From Cytidiella melzeri (lineage: Eukaryota > Basidiomycota > Agaricomycetes > Polyporales > Irpicaceae), in assembly GCA_022592445.1 (NCBI GenBank), contig JABYQR010000124.1, forward strand, positions 1 to 64,000: DNA of 64,000 nucleotides, written 5' to 3'. Shown here piece by piece: positions 56,068 through 64,000 of this stretch. Both the position numbers and the translations under genes were made by a program. A model generated the notes under the pieces. That model was not told the origin of the DNA, made no database searches, and saw only the letters and a program-made list of their open reading frames with translations. Numbering within the stretch: the first letter of the stretch is position 1; the number at the start of each line of letters is the position of its first letter.

Positions 56068-57578
56068 GCAACTGGTTTGTGGTTCAGGGGAAGCGTTTCC
56101 GAGGAGGGAATCGCTTCAACCTAAAAAGGTGCCTGGCTTCGCCCTCTTCAATTAAGGGCAATCAGGTACGATATTTGCTGCGGAGCTTGAAAACCGTTGT
56201 TTCGGGGAAAGTTGAGGCACGAACGGGCGACACAGCCGGTTCCGACATCTCGAACAAGCTTCAGATTTCCGTTGTGCTCGCTGACGGGTTTGGACAGACA
56301 CAAACCGTCACATTGACAGATGTTATTTCTAATCCTTTTCTCTTTTTTTTAAAAAAGAGAGAGAAAAAGACAGCTCGAGAGAGAGAGCTGCAATGATATT
56401 TTTATGTTTAACCCAGATAATCAGAATGCATCCGGGAGTTGATGGAAGTTGGAATGTGTCAGGTGTGTGTCAAGACCATCGAACAGGCTCGCGTTGACAT
56501 GTGGGTTCGACAGGACGCGTTAGCCCAACGGCTCAAGAAAGGCTCGAACGACGGCCGTGTTTCTCGCACTGGCAGCAGCCTCGACTAGAAGAAGAAGAAG
56601 AGCAGGTTCGGATGCAGTGCCGACACAAGACGCCGGCGGGTGAGACATCCTCTGATTGGCTCTTCTTCCCATCACTGAGACTCTGAATCGAGGGTCTAGA
56701 CCATCCAACAGCTTTGTGGCGCTAGATTTGAGACTAGGGCAGGCGATCTCGGACATGGTGTGACATCCGTTGATCCTTACTCACGGACACTACAACTGAT
56801 TAATGCTACACAGCATCGCGATCGGCGCGGGGATAGAACTTCAAGTAAGCTCGACAACATAGACTCTGCCTCGGCCCCTTAATTCCCTCCAATTCTAGCC
56901 CTCTCAACTCTATCATTCCCTCAACACGTGCCCCTCGCCCGTACCTACTTCACTTTCTTTCGCGCACTATCCGACGTCGGACCAGCTGACTTCCCTTGCT
57001 CGAAAGCCCGAACAGCACAAAGATGCCAGCCCACATGAAACGCAGAGTCCGCCGTTCGCATCCAGACCCACAATCAATCTCTCGGCCCCCGTCCACTGCC
57101 ACTTTTTCCGTACTACCAACACTCACACTCACAGCCCAGTACACGTCCACGTCCACGCCAGCCTACTTCTTCAATTCCATACACTGACAGACAATATGTA
57201 CTCACGTCGTTCACGCATCAACTTGCAGCACAATCAATCTTTTTTTCAACGACCTAGCTTCACCCATTCGCTTCTGCCATTTCACACAATGCCCATGCAA
57301 TGCATGGTCCGAAGAACCAACGTCGAGCAAAGTCTCCAACATCCCCAATTCGCACACAGGACTCTCACTGCTTTCGTCAACCGGGCCCCGACGCCGCTTC
57401 ATGTTTCATGCGGGACCCAATGTTGAAGCTGGGATCGAAGTGTAACGGTAAACGTTCAACTGCTGTATACATTCGATATCAACACGTAAATGCAACTGCT
57501 CGTGAAACAAGAAAAGAAAAAAAGGCACGACAACTATTTGCCCAATCGACTTTCGGGATCTTTCCTCTCAGACAGAAT
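56068..57578. other. Intergenic region between the transcription factor and PCNA
   Basis: Presumed promoter of the transcription factor and 3' side of PCNA. ORFs here are short and unsupported (for example 57023-57187). CT-rich tracts at 56870-57200. No gene seen. Confidence 0.5.
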
Positions 57579-59431
57579 CTAGTCGTCTCCAATCTTGGGT
57601 GCGAGGTAGTACCGTATATGTCCCTGCCCAAACTCATACGACACCTGTCACATCCAAAAAAACGCATGAGGGGGCAAACATTCGGACGGAAAACCGCATT
57701 CAAAACACTCACCAGCAGCGGCACCTCGTTACTCATCATCAGCTGCACGACGTTGCTCAAACTCGTGCTCTTCGCAAAGTTGACCAAGTACTTGAGCGAG
57801 AACGTCAAGTTCACGTGCGAGTTCAACTCGATCCGCACAGCATTCTCAGGCAACTCTTCATCGTCCTCGTCCTCGTCATTCTTCGACTTGCGCTTCTTGG
57901 ACGACGACGCCTTCTTGACCTTCTTCGCCGGCTTCCCATTCGTCTAGAAAACATACATTCAGGCCAAAACTGAACACGTGTGCGTCGCTGCAAAGCGAGA
58001 AAAAACACGAACCTTGCCCGATCGCTTCCTCTTCTTACCATCCGACTCGTCGTCGTCCTCATCCTCATCGTTACCGTCCTGCTCCTCCTCCCCATCCTCG
58101 TCCGCGCCATCCTCAGCGTTAAACTCACCGTCCTCATCATCCATCTCCACATCCTCCCCATCGCTCTTTTCCTTCTTCGCCTTCTTCTCCTTCTTAACCT
58201 TTGTCTTTGTCTTCTTCTTTCCTCCCTCCTCTTCCTCACCATCCTCCCCTCCCTCCTCCTCCTCCTCCCCCTCCCCATCCTCAACCTTTTCCTTCTTCAC
58301 TTTGATCGACCCGCCACCCGGCGTGTCGGTCGCCTTGATCAACACCGACCCATTCGCAGTCTCTCCCTCAGACGCAAACCGCACACCTTCCTTTGACACC
58401 TCGATCCGAACAGACTCGCCTTAGAACAATATTAATATTTGTCAAATTTTGCGTAGTGCACCAATGGACGTGGCCAACTCACCGAGCATGCTCAAATCCC
58501 TGACGATCCGCCCAAACTCAGAAGACGGCATCGTGACACGCGCGTCGTACTCCGTCTCCGGAATACCCAGCGTATCAGCGTCAATATCCATCAACTTGAC
58601 GTCGTATTCCGCAAGACGGTCGGTATCTTTGGTATTTCGGCGAACATGAGTGAGCATACACATCCCAAAAACAAAACAAAACAAAAACAAACAAAAAACG
58701 AGAAAGAAGAAGAACAGACGTACTTCTCGCCTCGTACACAAAACTCAGGATATCCCCATCGTCGCTAGCCTTGAGCGTACACGTGTCATCGTCCTTTGCA
58801 CACTTCAAGACTTTTGTCAGAGAGGTCAGGTTGACACCGAGTGGCATCGGCCTGTCACATCTTTGGGAAGAAGAAGAACGCGTCGTCAGCACACACACAC
58901 ACAAACCACGGTGGGAAAGGATAGCACATAGAAAGAGAAAGAGAGAGAGAGAAAGAGAGAGAGAGAAAGAGAGAGAGAAAGAGAAAGACAGAAAAGCACA
59001 CCACACCTGTACTTCTTGAACCCGCTGGCGTCCAGTTTGACAGCGACGAGAGCGACGTGTGAATTGTCCATTGCTTGCAACGACTGTCCCAGAAAACAAA
59101 CACGTATTTCTTAGCAAATCACAGCCACTACCGAACAGTAACAATGAACGGTGGAAGCTTACAATCCCTTCTTCGTTGCATTCAAAATTGGCATCGGTGA
59201 CGAGCTCCTTGATAGCTAGTTGAGGTTCGCGTTAGCAGGGGATTCTACAAGAAAAAGGGAAGAGAAAAGACGCAAGAACGAAAAGACGGAAAGACGACGC
59301 GTCGACGGAAAACGCGCAAGAAAAAAAAAAGGGAACTGGGTACTGTGTGGTGTGTGGCGCGGTACACTTGTACACTCACCATCTAAAAGTCTCTTGAGAA
59401 TAGCAGCTTCAGAAAGCTTTGCTTCGAGCAT
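57579..59431 (-). CDS. PCNA: Proliferating cell nuclear antigen, PCNA, with long charged insertion
   Basis: DNA sliding clamp for replication and repair; a ring-forming homotrimer in the nucleus. Eight exons: 59431-59380, 59215-59163, 59083-59007, 58860-58724, 58626-58483, 58419-58013, 57943-57713, 57644-57579. The sum is 1167 nt, 388 residues. Recognised by MLEAKLSEAAILKRLLDA, LQAMDNSHVALVAVKLDA, YRCDRPMPLGVNL, LMDIDADTLGIPETEY and the C-terminal YYLAPKIGDD. Usual PCNA is about 260 residues. The excess lies between SVLIKATDTPG and VRIELNSHVNLTF (about residues 187-322): alternating Lys-rich and Asp/Glu-rich runs including KKRKRS. The insertion is encoded by exons 6 and 7 and contains the 69-nt intron 6. 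Intron 1 holds ACGCGT (59297-59302), an MBF-type cell-cycle site. Confidence 0.95.
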
Positions 59432-61558
59432 CGTTTTTTGTTTTGGTTGGTTTCTGGTTTCGGTTCGGGGTCGTGTCGCGAAAAGAAAGAGGTTGTTGGG
59501 TGGGAGAGAGAGAGAAACGGAGGAGGGACGACCGTCGTGCCGCACTGGCAGCGCGTATATAACGCGCTCGTCACAAGCGTGACTAAGCACGTGACTCGAC
59601 GCGGCGTACTAAGAACCTTTTTAGCTACTTGTGCGACGACGGCCATGCTCTACTCCCGAAGAACACCTCTACTTTCCTGCTCGCATCGACACAAATTTCA
59701 AGGTACATCATGTGTTCCTGCCAGAGTTCATCTGCATCTGTGTTGTGCAATCCTACTATATTCTTCGCTCATAAAAACCAGTCGAAGTACCTCTATCTCT
59801 ACAAGTACAAGGGTCGGAAGATTGGTCTCATCGTAATCCTCTCACTGACTTACCGGAATGACTCCATGCGAACCAGAAGGGATACGTTGAACGAGTGCGG
59901 AAGGGTAGGAATATGCCAAGGGTGTACGACTGAAGTGTCGGGGTCCTAATACTTTCCATATCCAGTCACATTAGGACCTGACTGAGGAGGAACATCTCAT
60001 GTAATTGCAATCACCTCGCAGTGCGTCGGCAATCTCCTTCTCCTCGCTATATCAAACACAAGAAAAAAAGAGGAGGATGTCCTAATTATGATATATCCAT
60101 CGTGAATCGACCTGTGATAAAAATCATCCCCACTGTAAGGCGAGTTGGCGGCTTGTCTTCACTGGGGCGCGCGGTCGTTCAGAAAAGGAACAGGACCGCG
60201 CTGTATTGTCCAGATGCGCGACAACGGGTGCGAGTACGTAGTACAAGGGATTCGTAAAGTAGAGCGTAGAGAAGAGAGAGTCGTTTGACACACGTCTCGT
60301 CCATGACGGTGTCGAACTACGTTACGTAATCTACTTACAAATCGGGTAAACTGCGTGAGCAGGGTTACACCCACGCCCGTCTGACGAAGCTCAGCCTCAG
60401 CAACTTCATGCAAATATTTGTTATTTGCTTACATGGAAACAGCAAACAATTGGACACCGTGTACTCGGATGTTCGTTTGCTACATCCACCCATTTCATCT
60501 TTGACATATAGACAGACTTATTGGGAGGTAGGTGGCTCGACACGAACTTGTGGGCGTACGGCTTCATATATAGTCAGGCATCCGAGCTCCACAACAATAA
60601 GACGGTCCAACTTCAAAATAATGTAGAATCGACACGTCGCTCACGGTCAGAGAGCTATCTCTGTGCTCAGTGGTCTCTGTGCGACAGGTCGACTGTTGTG
60701 TCGGCTGCATATACTGCGTATAGGTAGCAAGGTCCAAAAGTCGTACACACATGTTCTCGCGCTGTTAGCTTCGCCGTTCGAGACGGTTACTAGTCCCCTG
60801 GGCCACGTAGAGGCCAGCGCCAGGTCACCGAGGGGGAGAGATGGTGGTTCCTGTCCAAGGGAGCAATGTCGATCTTCAATCGTCATTATATTAGCAGATT
60901 TTCAGTGCGGATGGACGGTAAACAGGTTCTCACCGAGTTCTCGCCATTGGTCCAAGCCCAAGCCCGTATGCCTTTTTCATGCTTCCATGTGCGTCTTCGC
61001 CTGAGGCTCACTCTGATACAGCAAAGTGTGTTGGCTGACGCTACTGGTGCTCTCAGGCGCATTTCATGCACCTCCTCCCTCGACCAAAACAATCGATGTA
61101 ATATGCCTTTTGAACGTTCGTCAACCCAAGCCTGTACGAACAGTACCAGCCATCCAGTACGCGACACCTGTACCTGTCGTACCGGCCTGGTATTCCCCAT
61201 CGCCGCCGACGCATTGGCTCTCCCATCTCGCACCACCTTCTTCGTTTCGAGAAGACCGTCGAGATCACCAGCACTACCGAGCGATTTCGTCTTTCGCAAC
61301 GACCGACGATCCTAGGTTGGCGCAGTGGGGACCCAGTACGTCGTTGGCAAAAAGACCTCAATCCGCCCCCTGGTGCCCCCTTCCTCGGTACAATTCCTCT
61401 ACCCCGAACGCGTCGAAGCGCAGAGGACGAATTGTAACGAGTTAGAGAGCGTACCTAGTCCGACTGGGAAGCTATGCTTCCAATGTGCACGTTCCTTGAC
61501 TATCCAGGAGCTTCGCTCGAGCTCAGAGCTTCTCTAACTCCAGCTTTCTCCCGCTCAG
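59432..61558. other. Intergenic region, no confident gene
   Basis: PCNA promoter side, then 2 kb without a gene I can support. Plus-strand frames at 61026-61445 and 61325-61537 are open but show no family signature and may be remnants. No tRNA-like box B seen. Confidence 0.45.
59556..59562 (-). promoter_or_regulatory. TATA-like element upstream of PCNA
   Basis: TATATAA (plus), read TTATATA on the gene strand, about 125 bp upstream of the start codon, between GCGCG and CGCGC. Confidence 0.35.
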
Positions 61559-62012
61559 TCATGCTCCTCCGTCTATTCCATTGCAGACAAGTCGCAGAAC
61601 GACCAGACCAGATGCAACTTGACATGCGAGCTGCCCGCGCGTGATAGGCCCACGAGGTGTGTACACATCTTCGACAGTCCGTCGTTCAGTCTGTGTTGGA
61701 TGTGAAGGCCACTGCAAAAAAAAAATGTTGAGCCTCCGATGGTGGTCAAATAGTTGAAAAAAGTGGCACTTACAGATATCACGTGGAATATTTTGGGAGC
61801 TCCGAGGTTGATCAACGTCGTCGCCGTTAAGCACGACCTTTCGCGGGACTCCCGAATACGTCTGGTTACGTCTGGTCAGTCTGTGAACAGTTGTGTGGCC
61901 ACTTTTGAAGGAAGTACTCACCGACATCGACATCGACGAACCCTGACGCACCCTCAGGCGTGAGCGGGCCTCTCAATCGTGCCCCTAAAGTACGGGCATT
62001 GCGGGGAGGAGG
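61559..62012 (-). pseudogene. Partial intron-containing gene, 5' end missing
   Basis: Three segments join in frame: 62012-61922, 61871-61774 and 61711-61559 (stop TGA 61561-61559). Introns of 50 and 62 nt have GTGAGT and GTAAGT donors and CCAG and TTTTTTGCAG acceptors. The product is 113 residues: RNARTLGARLRGPLTPEGAS, then LINLGAPKIFHVIS and WPSHPTQ...TPRGPITRGQL. Upstream of 62012 the frame meets TGA and then the element at 62042, so the 5' end is lost or interrupted. The WPxH..GPITRGQLA part resembles uncharacterised Agaricomycete proteins as I remember them. No function assigned. Confidence 0.45.
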
Positions 62013-62041
62013 TCAATTTTTTTTTTGGCTCGCCCAGGAGG

Positions 62042-62211
62042 TGTTCGACTATAATACTTAGACGCGCAACGTACTAGCGCCGTAGTTACCGTATTTAAGA
62101 CTTACTCTGATCAATGCAACGATACGCACTTTTGATCCCCAACTCCCACTGTGTGATCCCTCTCAGTCTTGCTCTCTCAACACTTTCCTCTACTTTCATA
62201 GCCTTCTAACA
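62042..62211 (+). repeat. Copia-3 5' LTR (putative, 170 bp)
   Basis: TGTTCGAC...TTCTAACA has TGTT/AACA ends. A TATTTAAG TATA-like box is near 62092. The right boundary is set by the primer site; the left one is the best TG upstream and is less certain. Confidence 0.5.
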
Positions 62212-62226
62212 GGTTATGAGCCCCGG
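62212..62226 (+). other. Copia-3 primer binding site
   Basis: GGTTATGAGCCCCGG, directly after AACA, is the same 15 bases as in Copia-1 and Copia-2. Complementary to the initiator tRNA-Met anticodon arm. Confidence 0.65.
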
Positions 62227-62309
62227 ATAAGCTCACTACCTCACTCATATTACTATCTGCACTCACTCTCTGCTCGCTGGTGGTTAAACCGCCGCGTGCC
62301 CACTAGTTG

Positions 62310-64000
62310 ATGAGCTCTGATCCCACTGATCAGCCTCAACCTCGTCGTTCTACGCGCGAACGACACCAAACCGACTTTCTTCGAGGCACTATCCCTCGTA
62401 CCACTCGCAGGAGACGTACCCCGGTCTTCACTCCTACTCCAACTCCTCCTCCTGCTCCTACTCCTCCTCCTCACCAACCTCCAATGTCTTCCGCTTCTCG
62501 CGCTGGTACCCCAGGTCCTGCACCTTCTGCTGCACCTTCCGACCACACTCCCAACGTCGCTTCTACCTCTGCCGCCGTCGACCATCCCACTGCCCGCATC
62601 ACGGCATCACGACGAGTCTCAGCACCACCCTCTGATCGCCGTCGCACTCCTTTCGACACACTTCGCGACGACTTCGCCCGTCGTCACACTAACAAAGACG
62701 ATAGCGACGATCCTATGGACGACGACGAGGCGCACGAAAGGCGAAGGGGCAAACTGCCCAGAGCTCATCGTGCGCCGTCCCCCTCGCCATCTGGCCCCAC
62801 TGACTCTGCGCGAGCAGTGTCGTCCCTCCTTTCCGTGCCTCCAAAGCACGATGTGGAGTATACTATGTCGCTTAGCGACGTCCACAAAGCCTTCGCAGAC
62901 GTTGGCAAACTCACAGGTCCCGATACCTGGCCGATGTGGAAATTCCGCGTCGATACTGCGATGTCGACTATCGTCGATTTCTACAGCTACAGGGGTGGTC
63001 TGACTATCCCTCAAGAGGTCCAACGGGCCGTCTTCAATGTCCTGGCCGGACACATCGCAGACTCTGTGATGGCGAACTATCTCAATGAGACCGCGCCTCA
63101 CAGACTCATGGAGAAACTCTCCGAACGTTTCGAACCGACTTCCACTATGTCGGACGCGAACGAAATTTTCCAACTATTCTCCCTCCGCCGTCCTGTCCAC
63201 GAAATGGACAAACTCCTTGATGATGCACACAACCTATACTCGAAGATTTTGTCTAAGGGTATTGAGTTCCCCCAACACATCTTCTACTCCGCCCTCGTCG
63301 GCATCATCCCTCCCGCCTATGCGCATACTCGCGCTAGCTACGAGGCTGGCGTGCGTTCTCGTACTCCTGCGGGCGAGAAGTACGACTACAACCCCATCTC
63401 CCTGAGCGTCGAGCTCCGCCGCGACTTCCATAGCTGGCGACTCGCGCATCCACTCGACCGCTCTCGGTCCAAGGGTTCGTCAACCCTCGTCCCTCGTGAC
63501 AGGCCCGCTGGTGGTTCATCCGCCGCGTCGCCAGCAGTCGACAAACGTGTCGAACGTCCGGCGAAAGCCACTTCCTCCGCTCGTGCGGCCGCCGCTCCTT
63601 ACTCTAAGGAGAAGTCCGTCCGTGATACTTCGAAGATGAAGTGTTACAACTGCAACGAGACAGGCCACACGACGCCTACTTGCCCTTCGCCCTGGACAGA
63701 GAAGTCCAAGGAGGCGATGAAGAGGAAGGGTATCACCCGGAAGTCCGTCGCTGCTGGTGCCAAGGGCAAAGCTGCCACTGCTGCCGCTGCTGTTGCCACT
63801 CCCGCTGTCGCTGGTCCGTCGACAACTACTCCTCGTCGCAACCAGAGCGCGTGGGTGTCGGCTCTCTCTGAGTCCGACGTCACTATGCACGTAAGTACTT
63901 CGCTTACTACTACTTTTCCTACTCTACTTCCGCTGTATGCGACTTCGTCAACAGACGAGTCGGTACATATTCTTGATACTGGCGCAACTATACACTGTAC
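62310..64000 (+). CDS. Copia-3 gag-protease polyprotein, 5' part
   Basis: ATG at 62310 (MSSDPTDQPQPRRSTRERH), 563 codons with no stop to the window end. Order: Arg/Pro/Thr-rich N-terminus; Gag core from about residue 185 (LSDVHKAFADVGKLTGPDTW, RLMEKLSERFEPTSTMSDAN); zinc knuckle CYNCNETGHTTPTC near residues 445-458; an Ala/Lys-rich spacer; aspartic protease start HILDTGATIH near residue 555. No break is seen, in contrast to all other elements here. An intron-like GTAAGT...CAACAG of 64 nt lies just before the protease (63891-63954). Confidence 0.85.
   Translation, partial: MSSDPTDQPQPRRSTRERHQTDFLRGTIPRTTRRRRTPVFTPTPTPPPAPTPPPHQPPMSSASRAGTPGPAPSAAPSDHTPNVASTSAAVDHPTARITASRRVSAPPSDRRRTPFDTLRDDFARRHTNKDDSDDPMDDDEAHERRRGKLPRAHRAPSPSPSGPTDSARAVSSLLSVPPKHDVEYTMSLSDVHKAFADVGKLTGPDTWPMWKFRVDTAMSTIVDFYSYRGGLTIPQEVQRAVFNVLAGHIADSVMANYLNETAPHRLMEKLSERFEPTSTMSDANEIFQLFSLRRPVHEMDKLLDDAHNLYSKILSKGIEFPQHIFYSALVGIIPPAYAHTRASYEAGVRSRTPAGEKYDYNPISLSVELRRDFHSWRLAHPLDRSRSKGSSTLVPRDRPAGGSSAASPAVDKRVERPAKATSSARAAAAPYSKEKSVRDTSKMKCYNCNETGHTTPTCPSPWTEKSKEAMKRKGITRKSVAAGAKGKAATAAAAVATPAVAGPSTTTPRRNQSAWVSALSESDVTMHVSTSLTTTFPTLLPLYATSSTDESVHILDTGATIHC

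Larger units (their letters stand above)
62042..64000 (+). mobile_element. Copia-3, plus-strand Copia-like element, runs off the window
   Basis: A short putative LTR, a primer site and an open gag-protease frame reach the window end. Gag, zinc knuckle and a protease DTGATIH are visible; RT is not in the window, so Copia is inferred from the primer site shared with Copia-1 and from the Gag style. The target duplication cannot be checked. Confidence 0.7.

Noticed and set aside
57978..58424. 148- and 138-codon plus-strand frames opposite PCNA exon 6
   Set aside because: They are antisense of the Lys/Glu insertion (Ser/Pro or Leu runs) and have no independent support.
58926..58990. GA-rich tract as a regulatory element
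   Set aside because: It is a simple GA microsatellite within PCNA intron 3; nothing beyond composition supports a role.
61026..61445. 139-codon plus-strand frame as a gene
   Set aside because: No recognisable domain, no clear splice partners, and overlapping open frames of equal quality on both strands.

Overview
The window looks like a fungal chromosome segment, most likely a basidiomycete (Agaricomycetes). The four host gene models have short 50-150 nt GT..AG introns (one of 263 nt), PCNA is spread over eight exons, and most of the left side is layered Ty3/Gypsy and Ty1/Copia LTR retrotransposons. No rRNA, tRNA or CRISPR feature was recognised.

Left 46 kb: a retrotransposon nest. A degenerate chromodomain Gypsy (Gypsy-1, 1-5894) ends in the first 149 bp of its 3' LTR, which is cut by a second Gypsy (Gypsy-A, 6044-34590). 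Gypsy-A is split after its ATGCC start by a third, reverse-oriented Gypsy (Gypsy-C, 8066-27838, duplicated ATGCC at both ends). Gypsy-C carries solo LTRs, an unidentified repeat region, and a young Copia (Copia-1, 16148-24638, duplicated CTTTG, apparently identical 523-bp LTRs). A second, older copy of the same Copia (Copia-2, 35082-46159, duplicated GGGAT) follows; it splits an unidentified gene and carries a deletion derivative of Gypsy-A plus another solo LTR. Boundaries rest on TG..CA LTR ends with 5-bp target duplications, and several are confirmed by the matching empty site in the other copy.

Right 16 kb: gene territory. At 47740-51768 (+) lies a 3-exon, 1307-aa protein with three WDDDF motifs, possibly a Byr4/Bfa1-type septation regulator. 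At 52784-56067 (-) lies a two-finger C2H2 transcription factor. At 57579-59431 (-) lies PCNA, an 8-exon, 388-aa form with a charged insertion of about 135 residues. A broken small gene sits at 61559-62012 (-). A third Copia-like element begins at 62042 and runs off the right edge with an open gag-protease frame.

Most unusual: Gypsy-A appears to prime reverse transcription from its own RNA 5' end, through a 12-nt complementarity. LTR families B and F contain intron-like segments whose 3' ends duplicate the preceding exon end. The Copia family carries two accessory ORFs upstream of gag. Gypsy-C carries a long extra ORF downstream of pol. PCNA has a very large loop insertion.
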